The notes: generated by a model from the letters alone, not told the origin. A stretch of DNA of 64,000 nt from Branchipolynoe longqiensis (GCA_030323885.1 CM059193.1:55704749-55768748); one strand, 5' to 3'; positions 33,684 to 43,761 are shown, numbered from the stretch's first letter. Translations and numbers: made by a program.

Positions 33684-33902
33684 CGTATTTAATTCTGTTA
33701 AATATGATAGCATTTAATAGATTTGGACATAACCTTACGCTAACACCGCCTGTAAACGTCATATGAAACGGGGTTAGTGTTGCGGGCCTTAAACGCGCGG
33801 TGTTAGGTCTATCACTGACTCGTGCATACCGACTTTTCGGCGCTAAACCAGAAATCCCCTCTAAACACGTTTTTGCTCGCTAACACCGCTTCCTGCATAT
33901 GG
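33684..33902. other. Spacer between duplicated 3'-UTR-like blocks
   Basis: Contains GCTAACACCGC twice (33741, 33880) and GGGTTAGTGTTGCGGG in inverted relation to them. No coding domain. Confidence 0.5.
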
Positions 33903-34097
33903 CCCCAGAACTCTTTTACCTCTGACATTGCTCCTTATGACCCCCTGTTGTATTTATCCTTGTTTCTGCTCCTCAGGAACCTTACTTGCCTCTGTCCTTA
34001 CTTTCCTTTGTTTTCCACTGTTGCTATGTACCCATGTCTAACCCCTCTGTTGCCAGAGGCGCCTCAATAAACGCCTCTTTTTCCCACCCCCGCCTTG
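33903..34097 (+). repeat. 3'-UTR-like block, copy 2, with poly(A) signal
   Basis: Repeats 33179-33367 with small insertions, including the CCTCAATAAACGCCTC polyadenylation region. It ends 25 bases before the 3' LTR. Confidence 0.75.
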
Positions 34098-34122
34098 CTT
34101 TCTTCCTTTTCGCGCATCAACC

Positions 34123-34282
34123 TGTAAACCCAATGTACATGTAAGACATCCAGGCACGAGCGGAGAACAAAGGAATATGTAAATGAGATGATGTCAGAGG
34201 CACAGGGTGCTGGCGGTTCAGGTCCCTGGACGGTGAATAAAGCATTCAGTATCCAGAAGTGTTCAGACATTGCACTTTCATA
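34123..34282 (+). repeat. 3' LTR of the Ty3/gypsy element
   Basis: Begins TGTAAACCCAATGTACAT and contains GGCACGAGCGGAGAACAAAG and GTGAATAAAGCATTCAGT. It ends with GCACTTTCATA next to the GTACC duplication; related LTRs end in TTACA, so the terminus has changed. Confidence 0.85.
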
Positions 34283-34296
34283 GTACCCATCCTGAT
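34283..34296 (+). repeat. SINE-A continuation after the gypsy insertion
   Basis: GTACCCATCCTGAT continues the SINE left at 28024. It is cut off after 14 bases by repeat H. Confidence 0.75.
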
Positions 34297-34385
34297 CATC
34301 ATCGTCATCATGCTGTCGGTCGCGATGCGACAAAGACTGCTTTGATTACTTGACTGTCGCTCTCCATTTAGCTCTCTGCTGTGAG
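34297..34385 (-). repeat. Dispersed repeat H, 3' fragment
   Basis: CATCATCGTCATCATGCTGTC followed by CGCGATGCGACAAAGACTGC matches the 3' end of the longer copies at 38611-38935 (minus) and 61500-61862 (plus), which also end in ATG/ATC triplets. Confidence 0.7.
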
Positions 34386-34719
34386 AGTGATGTCCATGAG
34401 TCGGTCTTAATGTCTCTCAGCTTCAGGTTTCTCTTGATGCTTCTGATATGATCTTAGAATAGTGAATGAGTAGGGCTCTGCGGTTATTGTAAGCAATCCT
34501 CAAAAGCAAGGTTTTACTGACAAAACTGACATCCTGGATTTAGGTGTAGGTCATTCTATATTTAGATCTATATTTGTCTAGTGTTACCAATGTAGGCACT
34601 AATCGCTACCTATGTTTATATTTCTGATCAAGAAGCTATGGAATCATCGTACAATGAGGATCACTTTCTTTCTTTGAAACTAAAATTATTTATACCTTGT
34701 GGGGTTCAATATTCATGTT

Positions 34720-34936
34720 GGTTGTTGGTTGTTGGAGTTTTCCGTCCTGGCATGATCTAAGGTCATAATCAGGATTGGTACCGACTTGTGACAGTGCACA
34801 CTCATGGTGACTTTATAGTGGTGCCCCACTAGGAGACCAGGCCGTCAGCACCATGACCTGATATCCCACTCATTCACATTATCCTCACACTGAACTAACC
34901 AGCCCTTGTCCTATCCTAATAATGCTGAGTGCCTGA
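34720..34936 (-). repeat. SINE-A 3' part
   Basis: Tail and body on the minus strand (GTTGGTTGTTGGAGTTTTCC to AATAATGCTGAGTGCC); the head is absent. Confidence 0.8.
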
Positions 34937-35042
34937 GATTCAGCCACACACACAAAAAGGCTATTGCCGAGTTAGAGTTGATGCGTCCCTTGCCCCACTT
35001 CATAAATAATTGGGACTCAATGTGACTCGACATCTAACAATA

Positions 35043-35387
35043 CCAGATGTGATGACCGAATGAGTTGAGCGTCCATCTCTCGTTTTGGTAGATCGTGGGA
35101 TTCGAACCCATGGGTTCGAACCCTGGTCGAGTCAAGCCAATGTCTTAAAATTGTATACTTGTCGCTTTCTAACCAGGCGCTCAGCATTATTAGGATAGGG
35201 CAAAGACTGGTTGGCTCAGTGTCAGGAAAATGTGACTGCATGGGATATCAGGTTATGGTACTGGTGGCCTGGTCTCCCAATGGAACAGCACTATAAAGGC
35301 ACCATGAATGCGCACTGTGACAACTCGGTACCCGCCCTGATATGACCTTAGATGTTGCCAGGACATAAAACTCCAACAACAAACCAT
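35043..35387 (+). mobile_element. SINE-A, full length, doubled B box
   Basis: Head GATGTGATGACCGAATGAGT. The B-box region is duplicated (GGGATTCGAACCCATGGG, then TTCGAACCCTGG). The tail is CCAACAACAAACC. Confidence 0.9.
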
Positions 35388-35478
35388 CTTTCTTATATTT
35401 TAAGCAAACATTATTTATTAATTCAATAATTATTGCGCTAAATGGTAACTTTATACAAACTTTGTATTCACCTACAAT

Positions 35479-36307
35479 CAGAGAGCGTGTATACAGATGA
35501 GAGGGACAACTCCCATACTACACCATGTAACAGATGCCGACTGTGGCGCTCCAAGTGGTGGTTGTTGAACAGTATATGACACAGCTGTCAAACTCAAGGC
35601 ATTGTCAATGGTCGTGTGCAATCTTCCTACAGAAAACGTTAAATATCTCTAAAACTACAACACCTAGAAACAAACTGATTGGAATACACATAGGAAACAT
35701 GTTTACCAACAAGATTATATTAAAGAGATATGGTTAGGGTTCTGGATTTCTATTAATTTGGAATAAAACTGACGTTTTTCACTACGCGTACGGCAAACTC
35801 AAGGCATTGTCAATGGCGGTGAGCAATCTTCCTACAGAAAACGTTAAATATCTCTAAAACTACAACACCTAGAAACAAACTGATTGGAATACACATAGGA
35901 AACATGTTTACCAACAAGATTATATTAAAGAGATATGGTTAGGGTTCTGGATTTCTATTAATTTGGAATAAAACTGACGTTTTTCACTACGCGTACGGCA
36001 AACTCAAGGCATTGTCAATGGTCGTGTGCAATCTTCCTACAGAAAAAGTGAAATATCTCTAAAACTACACCAAATAGAAACAAGCCGCTTAGTACACATA
36101 TAGAAAACATGTTTACCAAAAGGATTATATTAAATCGATAAGGTTAGGCTTCTGCATTTCTATTAATTTTGAATAAAAACAAATGTTTTGCACTACACGT
36201 ATGGCAAACTCAAAGCTTGTTCAACACTAACCGCCAGGAACGCCACTGTAGCCTGTGTTACCGATTTTCGCGGGAGTTGTCTCTCTCATCTGTATACACG
36301 CTCTCTG
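35479..36307. mobile_element. hAT-like TIR element N with 205-bp tandem repeats
   Basis: Ends CAGAGAGCGTGTATACAGAT and its complement; similarity of the arms extends over about 90 bp (GACAACTCCC, GTGGCG, TTGAACA). CTACAAT flanks both ends (35472-35478 and 36308-36314), a 7-bp duplication. CAG...CTG termini fit hAT, whose usual duplication is 8 bp. The interior is three tandem units. Confidence 0.75.
35590..36205 (+). repeat. 205-bp tandem repeat, three units
   Basis: AAACTCAAGGC starts at 35590, 35795 and 36000, and a shortened fourth at 36206. Units 1 and 2 are almost identical; unit 3 is more diverged (ACCAAATAGAAACAAGCCGC) and closer to the copies at 14480-14830. Confidence 0.9.
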
Positions 36308-36416
36308 CTACAATGCTCACCCGGTTCCCATGTCTCTGGACACTGGTCCCCGGTCCTGACCACAGGATGGCGAAGGTAACAGTAGATGAAATATTCACCC
36401 CTACCCCAGAGTAGGG

Positions 36417-36502
36417 GAACCGAACGCGGTGGCCGAATCGGTAGAGCACAGGCCTCCAGTGCAGGAGGTCGGAAGTTCAATTCCCAGTCAAGTCAAACCA
36501 AT
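36417..36502 (+). repeat. SINE-A head, interrupted
   Basis: ACGCGGTGGCCGAATCGGTA with a B box (GGAAGTTCAATTCCC) up to GTCAAACCAAT, where repeat R begins. The SINE resumes at 37104. Confidence 0.85.
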
Positions 36503-37103
36503 TGTAAAGACTAATGTCTCCGGAAAGTAAAGTTGAATCCTCTCCTCCAACTAATAGGTTTACCACTCATTGTGGTCACCAGTTTTGTAGAATGGCTATA
36601 GCTCAAATCTGTGGTTGTGTAGGCAGGCTATGGTGAAATCAATACAGACAAAGAGAAAGGAAGAGTATAAAGTGTGAAAGAAGAGAGAGAGTCAAGCCCT
36701 CTGGTTTATTATTTATATGGTAAATGGGTTCATTGTAGAGTATCACCCCACCCTTTTTCCCCATTGGGAAACAAGCATTCTTAGCTCTAACAATAGGGAT
36801 CCAGAATTCCTGGTCCCCATGGTTACCAGTGATCTGCCCACCACCACCAAGCTGTGTGGCTCCCCTGGCCACCACCTGCTTTGAGCCTGAGTGTGGTGAT
36901 CCTACCTAGCAGAAGGGGGGAGGGGGTATAGGGTCTGAGTGCCCCTTACACACAGCCCTGCCAGCACCACTATGTATATTTACATCTGACTTAGGCACCA
37001 CCAGCACCTACATATACACATACATGCACCTGGTCACATATACCCGATCAGTAATAGAACATTTGTATTCCCCCACCAATGCCGTAAATAGGAATATTTT
37101 ACA
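36503..37103. mobile_element. Repeat R1, probable solo LTR, 601 bp
   Basis: Starts TGTAAAGACT and ends GGAATATTTTACA, so TG...CA. CAAT is duplicated at 36499-36502 and 37104-37107. From about 36615 it is collinear with R2 (45446-46031): TGTGGTTGTGTAGGCAGG, AGCCCTCAGGTCTATTATT, CACCACCACCAAG, CCCCCACCAATGC. No coding frame. The LTR class (gypsy or BEL) cannot be decided. Confidence 0.75.
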
Positions 37104-37130
37104 CAATGACTTTTGGTACTGCCTCCTAGG
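37104..37130 (+). repeat. SINE-A continuation after R1
   Basis: CAATGACTTTTGGTACTGCC resembles the CAATGACTTAAAAATTGATA segment of the body; the next full SINE begins at 37131. Confidence 0.55.
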
Positions 37131-37467
37131 ACCAGACCGGATGGTCGAATGAGTTCAGGGTCCGTCTGCCATTTTGGTAGATCGTGGGATTTGAACCCTG
37201 GTCGAGTTAAACCAAATACTTAAAAAATGATACTAGTCGCTTCCTAGCCTGGCACTCGGCATTATTAGGACAGGGCAAGGACTGGTTGGCTCAGTGTCGG
37301 GATAATGTGACTGAGTGGGATATCACCTCATGGTTCTGGTGGCCTGGTCTCCCAGTGGGGCAGTGCTAAAAAGTCGCTATGAGTGCACACAATCACAAAT
37401 CGGTACCCATCCTGATATGACCTTAGATGTTGCCAGGAAATAAGACTCCAACAACCAACCAATCAGT
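37131..37467 (+). mobile_element. SINE-A, full length
   Basis: Head GACCGGATGGTCGAATGAGT, B box GGGATTTGAACCCTGG, full body, tail CCAACAACCAACCAATC. Confidence 0.9.
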
Positions 37468-37582
37468 AATCATACCCTGGCAGTTTCGACTGCGCTGGCC
37501 CTTCCCAGTTTGAAAGGGCCACACTGGCAGTTGGCAGCATGCTAGCGGCGGCTGTCCCTATGGTGGCCTGTTCCACGCTATA

Positions 37583-37660
37583 CTTTTGTTGTTGTTGTTG
37601 TTTTACATCCTAGCAACATCTAAGGTCATATCAGGACGGGTACCGACTTGTGACAGTCCA
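37583..37660 (-). repeat. SINE-A tail fragment
   Basis: GTT-repeat tail and GACTTGTGACAGT-side body only. Confidence 0.7.
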
Positions 37661-37723
37661 ATAGCCAACCAAATCAGTGTATCCTAATATTACCTGTACA
37701 ATTTTACCATCACTACTTTCAAT

Positions 37724-38055
37724 TGCGGTGGCCGAATCGGTAGAGCACAGGCCTCGTGTGTGGAAGATCGGGAGTTTGCGAGTTCGATTCCCGGTCGAGT
37801 CAAACCAATGACTTAAAAATTTATACTTGTCAATTCCTAGCCAGGTGCTTAGCATTATTAGGATAGGTCAAGGACTGGTTAGCTCAGTGTCAGGATAATG
37901 TGACTGAGTGGGATATTGGGTCATGGTGCTGGCGGCCTGATTTCACAGTGGGGCAGCACTATAAAATCGCCATGAGTGCATACTGTCACAAATCGGTACC
38001 CGTCCTGATATGACCTTAGATGTTGCTTGTATGTGAAACAAAAACAAACAAACTT
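37724..38055 (+). mobile_element. SINE-A, full length
   Basis: Head GCGGTGGCCGAATCGGTAGA, B box GAGTTCGATTCCCGG, tail of AAAC units. Eight extra bases sit before the B box. Confidence 0.9.
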
Positions 38056-38089
38056 TCAATCTAGGCAACTTCTACCTGAACCTAATGCT

Positions 38090-38435
38090 GCATAGTCCGA
38101 TGAAATATCAAATTTTTTAAACCAAACCAATTATCTACGTTTGATTTTACATATCTAACTTAGATACTGATGCACTTATTAAGCATTTGTTTCTGCATAG
38201 AATGCAATGCTGAGTCAATTTAACAGAACCTGTTACTGCAGAAGTCTATCGTGTCAGAGTTTTGGCAAGCCTGCCAAAACTAATTTTCCATGTTTGCACT
38301 CAAAATATCTCAAAAGTTTACCATTTAAAATAAAAGTAACTTTGAACTAATGTAAAGTAGATACTAGTGATCGATCTAATATATTTACCTCAGAAAAAAT
38401 ACAGAAATTCAAATCTATCGGACTATGCAACTTTA
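38090..38435 (+). mobile_element. MITE-D, full length
   Basis: Begins TGCATAGTCCGATG and ends ATCGGACTATGCA, giving visible inverted ends; the best-preserved copy in the window. Confidence 0.75.
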
Positions 38436-38627
38436 AGTATAAAGCTTACACAGAAGGGCATTCTGAGTCAATTTAATGGAACCTGTTACAGCATAAGCCT
38501 ATGGTGCCAGATTTTTGGCATGCTTATCAAATTTAATTATGCATGCTTGCACTTCAAATAGCTCAACAGTTTGCCATTTAAAATAAAAGTTACTTCAGAG
38601 TAAAGTAAGGTACGTTATCATCATCAT
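38436..38627 (+). repeat. MITE-D copy, left part, split by repeat H
   Basis: Follows the previous copy directly. It runs to GTAAGGTACGTTAT and continues after repeat H at 38940 with TATAACAATCTATTTAAT. Confidence 0.7.
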
Positions 38628-38935
38628 CATCATCATCATGCTGTCAGTCGCAATGTGACAAAGACTGCTTTCATTACTTAACCGCCGCTTTGTGCAGTTG
38701 TACATTTCATAAAAGCTGATTGCAAAGTGTTGACGTGCTGCTGGCTTTTGCAAGTTACCAGCGGCACTCTCTCGGGGCTCAAATAGAGGTTTCACACTGG
38801 CAAGAACATGTCAAGACAGGTGCAAACTATTTGTCCCTGCAGTGGCTGGTCGGGAGATGTTGGGAGTTCCATTCATCACCGCCCTTAATGCTGCCACGAT
38901 AACATGGTTTTCTGTTAGGGTTTGCTCCCTTAGCC
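38611..38935 (-). mobile_element. Repeat H, retroposon-like, ATG-triplet tail
   Basis: Minus strand: from AAGGCTAAGGGAGCAAACCC to CGACTGACAGCATGATGATG and about eight ATG triplets. Matches 61500-61862 over the whole length. The simple 3' tail and insertion inside MITE-D suggest retroposition; no promoter boxes were identified. Confidence 0.7.
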
Positions 38936-38939
38936 TTTG

Positions 38940-39020
38940 ATTCTATAACAATCTATTTAATATATTTATCTCAGAAAATTACATAAACTCAAAACCATCG
39001 GACTAGGCAACTTTAACTAG
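38940..39020 (+). repeat. MITE-D copy, right end after repeat H
   Basis: TATTTATCTCAGAAAATTAC to ATCGGACTAGGCAACTTTAA. Confidence 0.7.
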
Positions 39021-39073
39021 TCCGATACTCCATAATGTTTGGCTATAGAGGTTAGACGAGAAACAGCAACATA

Positions 39074-39110
39074 GTGCATTATGTGTTCTCTGTGGCTGAG
39101 TGGTAGCAAC
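39074..39110 (+). repeat. Duplicated head fragment of SINE-B
   Basis: GTGTTCTCTGTGGCTGAGTG appears here and again at 39111; the second copy continues into the full SINE. Confidence 0.6.
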
Positions 39111-39385
39111 GTAGTGCATTGTGGTGTTCTCTGAGGCTGAGTGGTTAGAGTGTCTGACTTTTTTCTGGTCAGACTCCTAATCTGAAGGTTGGTGGTTCAA
39201 TTCCCCATGCCCCCACCTCTGCCAATTTGGATTTCCATGTCTATGTGGTGTGGGAGGTTAAAAATCCCTTGGGTTGGTAAAAGTGTAGGCTCTGGATTTC
39301 TATCGCCAAACTGTCTAATGGTGAAAACAAGTATATTCAGACTTATCCATGATAGACAGTATAAATCTTCAAGAAAAAAAGAAAA
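39111..39385 (+). mobile_element. SINE-B, copy 2
   Basis: Head GTTCTCTGAGGCTGAGTGGT with TAGAGTGTCTGAC, B box GGTGGTTCAATTCCCC, body collinear with 16746-17075, tail AAGAAAAAAAGAAAAAAAAG. Confidence 0.8.
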
Positions 39386-39483
39386 AAAAGTGAGTACAGA
39401 GGCACAGAAGTGAATTATTTGTCATTAGATGTACTTTATCACTGTACCAATGTTTCTATGTTCTGCGTCCTCTGCACCATTGA

Positions 39484-39823
39484 CTGGACGCGGTGGCCGA
39501 ATCAGTAGAGCGCAGGCTTACCATGCAGAAGGTCGGGAGTTCGAATCTCAGCCGAGTTAAATCAATCACTTACAAAATTGATTCGGTTCGCTACCTACTA
39601 ACCTAGCCTGGCGTTCGGCATTAATAGGATACGGCAAGAACTGGTTAGCACAGAATCAGGGTAATGTGACTGAGTGGGATGTTGGGTCATGGTGCTAGCG
39701 ACATGGTCTCCCAGTGGGGCAGCACTATAAAAGTTGCCACGAGTGTGCAATGTCACAAGTCGATACCTGTCCTGATATGATGTTAGATGTTGCTAGGACG
39801 AAAAACAACAATAAACAAACCTC
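39484..39823 (+). mobile_element. SINE-A, full length
   Basis: Head GACGCGGTGGCCGAATCAGT, B box GGAGTTCGAATCTCAG, tail ACAACAATAAACAAACC. Confidence 0.9.
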
Positions 39824-39913
39824 TGCGCCATGGTTGTGACTGGTGGCGTCACCGTCTGTCTCCCCCCGGCTCCAATGGGTGTGGGGAGTCTCATTGATCT
39901 CTCTGTTCTCAGT

Positions 39914-39963
39914 TGGTAGGTTGTTGGAGCTTAACGTCCTTGCAACATCTAAGGTCATATCAG
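39914..39963 (-). repeat. SINE-A tail fragment
   Basis: Only GTTGGAGCTTAACGTCC to GGTCATATCAG; the rest is missing next to a mariner-like MITE. Confidence 0.65.
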
Positions 39964-39977
39964 CCCTGTATCTAATA

Positions 39978-40171
39978 CAGTAAAACCTCGCTAAATCGAC
40001 TGACCACGGGACTGACTTTAAATGATCCATTTAGGGATGTGGTCGGTTTAGGGAGGTTTTAAAAAATAATTACAATGGTATTATATGGGTGATCGTTTTG
40101 GACCCAAACATAGCGATCGATATAGGAGAATGGGCGATCTGTGCAGGTGGTCGGGTAGAGAGGATTTACTG
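39978..40171. mobile_element. Mariner/Tigger-like MITE, 194 bp
   Basis: Starts CAGTAAAACCTCGCTAAATC and ends GAGAGGATTTACTG; TA lies on both sides (39976-39977, 40172-40173). No transposase. Confidence 0.75.
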
Positions 40172-40300
40172 TATATCTATATCCGGGGGTGCGCGCGCAG
40201 TTGAAAGCCTCCTGGTGGAGACGCCGGCATGCAGTTGGATCTCAGCTCCACACTCTGCAGGGTCTGTCCAGACGCATGCACGTTACCGGCACTAAGCAGC

Positions 40301-40637
40301 CTGTTTGTTGGAGTTTGACATCCTAGCAACATCTAAGGTCATATCATGACGGGAACTGACTTGTGACAGTGCGCACTCGTGGCGACTTTTAATGTTATAG
40401 TGCTGCCCCACTGGGAGACCAGGCCGTTGGTGCCATGACTAGATATCTCACTCAGTCACATTATCCTGATACTGTGCTAGCCAGTGCTTGTCCTATCATA
40501 TTAATGCCGAGTGCCAGGCTAGGAAGCGACAAGTATCAATTTTGTAAGTCATTGGTTTGACTCGTGCCGGGATTGGAACTCCAGACCTTCCGCAGGGGAA
40601 GCCTGCGCTCTACCGATTCGGCTACCACATCCGGTAC
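40301..40637 (-). mobile_element. SINE-A, full length
   Basis: Minus-strand copy; head ACCGGATGTGGTAGCCGAAT, degraded B box (GGAGTTCCAATCCC), 8 extra bases in the body near 40395. Confidence 0.88.
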
Positions 40638-40727
40638 ATTTCTTAGAAGGTAAGGTAGATATTGGGTTTACTGTTAACTTATGTATAATACCTCTTTTTC
40701 TGGCCGTAATACCTGGCTTAAAGTTGG

Positions 40728-41000
40728 TGGTTTGAGTTTTACGTCCTGGCAACATCTAAGGTCATATCAGGACTAGTGCCGACTTGTGACAGTGGTGACT
40801 TTTTAGTGCTGCCCCACTGGGAAATCAAGTTGCCAGCACCATGAACCGATATCCTACTCAGTCCTGACACTGAGCTTACCAGTCCTTGCCCTATCCTAAT
40901 GATGCAGAGCGCCTGGCTAGGAAGCGAGAAGTCATTGGTTTGACTCGACCGGAAACCAAACTCCCTGCGCTCTACCGATTGGTCCACTGCATCCGGTTCC
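40728..41000 (-). mobile_element. SINE-A, internally deleted
   Basis: Minus-strand copy with a deletion around GTGACTGAGTGGG and another in the head, where CGCTCTACCGATTGG follows directly on CTCC. Confidence 0.82.
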
Positions 41001-41644
41001 TGGTTTAGTAATGGTGGATGCATTCATGTGTGTATGTGGGTCATTCTCTGACACTGGGCGCTACTGTCTGACATGGAAGCCAAAAGTAAAAACCTTCCTA
41101 GCAAAAAAACATTAAAATAATAGCACAATCCATGTTCCTATGAAGGTTTGCATATTGTGCATATGTCAGAGTTGGAAAATAGACTACATGTATTTTACTT
41201 TTTTATTAAGATCTTATCAAAATTAAGCAATACGTTAATATCACTTGTGTAACATGGAAATCAAAGACACATCCAGAACACCACTCTAACGTCCCACAAC
41301 CAAGTCAAACAAGATTTTATTAATTTCAGTTAAGCAACCAAGATTAAGTCTTACCAGAAAAATGTTGAAAACAAGTTGAAAGAAAGTTTGGGTAAGTGCA
41401 TGGTGTCGATATGTAAATCCTCACATTTTCACTTCAGCAAAAAATCATACAAGTGTGATGGGGACCTTTCTCGGCCGCCCAGAACTTGACCCTCACGCTG
41501 TAGACCCCCCAAGCAAGCAGGAGAACAAGTATGTATGCTTCTTTCATATTTAATCTCCGGTCACTGCAGCGTCCACGATCAAGTGACCTGCCTCTGCCCT
41601 GCCAGATCCCACGTCAACATCGATGGGAGGTTACGCTAGCCGCA

Positions 41645-41795
41645 TGCAGTAGATGGCAGCCCTGTCGCGGCGCTGCCTGGGGGCTACCGTACCGCCACCT
41701 ATCGCTATGAACTGCGATGCTGATGGAGTAGTACCTGCTGCCACCGTATGGAAGTGGAGCTCATATCTGGACTACTACACTAGTATACTTTTGAT
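41645..41795. repeat. Dispersed repeat I, copy 2
   Basis: CCTGCTGCCACCG, AAGTGGAGCTCAT and GACTACTACACT match 1660-1795. Confidence 0.55.
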
Positions 41796-42368
41796 ATATT
41801 TTGTGTGAGTGTGGGGTGAGGGGGGTGACAGAGAGTTGCCAGAGGAACGGCGAGACGGGGGCATGCTGTGGGTGATGAAGCCGCTGGGTGCGCTGGGGCC
41901 ATTAGCGCGCTGGGGTGCGACAGCCACGTGTGAAGTTTGGCAGCAGCCGGCGACGGTTAGGTCGTTAAAACGGCGAGGGGTGTCGTTGGTGGCCGCATGT
42001 TAACGACCCATTAGGTCATTAAAGGCAAGGGTCCATTGGAGATGTGAGCTGCTCGCAGGGGTGCATCCTCGGGGGTTCATGTCCGTTGGGCAGCTGCTCC
42101 CGCGGGGGTTTGTTTTGGCGGGAGTTCTCGGTGGCGTCCATGAGGGGTGTGGGTGGGAGGTAACCGATGCCACGTGTCTGGTGTGGGTTAATGGCGGGGT
42201 CCATTGAGTCGGGAGGCTCCTAGTGGAATATATTAATTTTAGGGTCAGTGAGGGTGTTCGTTGGGTGCGGGCTTCTGCTGTGTTTTCGTCGGCCTGACCA
42301 GGGCCATTTCTCTAAATCTGATTTGTTGGTGTCATCCGTCTTGGGTGCCGCCGCTTTTTTCTCTTTTT

Positions 42369-42420
42369 GTTGTTGTTGTTGTTGTTGTTGTTGTTGGGGG
42401 GGGGGGGGGGGGGGGGGGGG
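42369..42420. repeat. (GTT)n followed by a run of 25 G
   Basis: About nine GTT triplets pass directly into an uninterrupted G run at 42396-42420. The length may vary between molecules or be miscalled. Confidence 0.9.
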
Positions 42421-42599
42421 CGGAGGGAAGGGCGCGTGTGTCACTACCTGGAGGAAAAGGGGGAAGGGGAAGAAGGGGGGGGGACTTGCCACCTATCGGG
42501 TTGTGTGGGGCGCTTTGACCAGGGGTGAAGGACGTTAATGAAGGGATCCCAGGGTGTCCTGTGTCGAGGTGAATTACCCACGTTGCCCTCAGCAACATG

Positions 42600-42730
42600 C
42601 CCAATTGACTACATCACGGTTCCGACTGCGCATGCGCTGAAAACGGCATTGGGAGTAAAGCAAAGGCGTACGCCCATTGAGTTTGCCGATACGTGTAGGG
42701 CAAAACTGGCATTTTATGCAAAATAACTAG
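42600..42730 (-). repeat. Core module of the 205-bp family, reversed
   Basis: The minus strand reads TTTGCCCTACACGTATCGGC and AAACTCAATGGGCGTACGCC, matching 24640-24760. Confidence 0.6.
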
Positions 42731-42954
42731 AAATACATAACAATTTGGCATAAACATTGACGGAAGGATGCAATATAATAATATAATGCATATGTTTAAG
42801 ACACAACTCTCCATAAACCATAGAATATAAATAAAAACATGAATAAAATAAATAAAGCTGACTCTGGCTATGGCTCTAACCCTAGTCTGAGTGCCTAGAT
42901 TTGTCTAAATCTAAATGCACATGGCATAAGATGTGCTGGTTATATTGATATAAA

Positions 42955-43160
42955 TGCAATGCTGGATAAAAGATTAATATCTTACTTTATTATATATATT
43001 ATTTAGTTGGTATTCGATGTTTCAAACAAGAGCTGAGATGAGCTAAAACTAGCACATTTCATAGCTGCACCCAGTGTTTAGGATGTGCTTCTCGTGGCTT
43101 TGTTTTGCTCTGATGCATCCCACAATGCACCGCACCGCTGGAACCGTGATGTAGTCTATA
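42955..43160 (-). repeat. Dispersed repeat J, copy 2
   Basis: Reverse copy of 23090-23335: GCTGGATAAAAGATTAAT, ACAAGAGCTGAGATGAGC, GCATCCCACAATGC. Confidence 0.65.
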
Positions 43161-43389
43161 CACAGTAGCGACAATAATTATTTGACTTGCTATCAATAAA
43201 AGAAAGAACTAATTATCAGCATCGTAACGTGGAAACCAGATATGTCACGCCCAGCTTTAGAGAATGACCCATTTATGAATGGATATTTGTGTGCATAGAT
43301 ACAGCCTCGAACATCCTGCCATTTTCCAGTTAAGCGAAACACTTCATACTTCACGTGATAGAATAATGCAGTTATATTTGGTATTGACC

Positions 43390-43658
43390 AGAAGCGGTGG
43401 CCGAACCGGTAGAGTGGAAGCTTTCAGTGCGGAAGGTCGGGAGCTGGAATCCCAACCGAGTCAAACCAATGATTTATCAAATTGATACTTGTTGCTTCCT
43501 AGTCTGACACTTGGCATTATTAATATAGGACGAGGACTGGTTAGCTCAGTGTCAGGATAATGTGACTGTGTGGGGTATTGGGTCATGGTGCTGGTCGTCT
43601 GGTCTCCCAGTGGGGAAGCACTATAAAGTCGCAATGAGTGTGCACTGTATCAAGTGCC
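43390..43658 (+). repeat. SINE-A, 3'-truncated
   Basis: Head AAGCGGTGGCCGAACCGGTA and B box GGGAGCTGGAATCCC; ends at GTGCACTGTATCAAG, where a reversed SINE fragment begins. Confidence 0.85.
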
Positions 43659-43757
43659 CTATCCTAATAATGCCTATTCAATTCATATGTCATTGGTTTG
43701 ACTCGACGAGGGTTAGAACCCATGGGTTCGAATCCCACGATCTACCTAAACCTCTGG
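43659..43757 (-). repeat. SINE-A head fragment, reversed
   Basis: TGCCCTATCCTAATAATGCC then TTGGTTTGACTCGACGAGG and a doubled B box, with part of the body deleted. Confidence 0.8.
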
Positions 43758-43761
43758 TTAT

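Larger units (their letters stand above)
28025..34282 (+). mobile_element. Decayed Ty3/gypsy retrotransposon with nested sequences
   Basis: Order on the plus strand: 5' LTR (damaged), zinc knuckles, protease, RT, RNase H, integrase, then about 2.2 kb of unrelated GC-rich sequence, then 3' LTR. GTACC at 28020-28024 and 34283-34287 is a 5-bp target duplication, and the flanks rejoin as one SINE-A, so the whole 6.26 kb lies inside a single insertion site. Stops, frameshifts, a missing YxDD segment, a 520-bp insertion in pol and a loss of most of gag show that it is inactive. Confidence 0.9.
41037..43271. mobile_element. TIR element S, ~2.2 kb, composite interior
   Basis: Inverted ends: TGGGTCATTCTCTGACACTG at left, TGGGTCATTCTCTAAAGCTG read inward at right, continuing GGGCG. 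The ends resemble element K (24773). The flanks TGTATG and TTTATG differ at one base. The interior holds repeat I, a G-rich region, the 205-bp-family core (minus) and repeat J (minus). I see no transposase, so it is non-autonomous or a composite. Confidence 0.6.

Noticed and set aside
42220..42604. Frames across the G25 run with poly-Gly or poly-Pro
   Set aside because: Homopolymer artefacts with no domain on either side.
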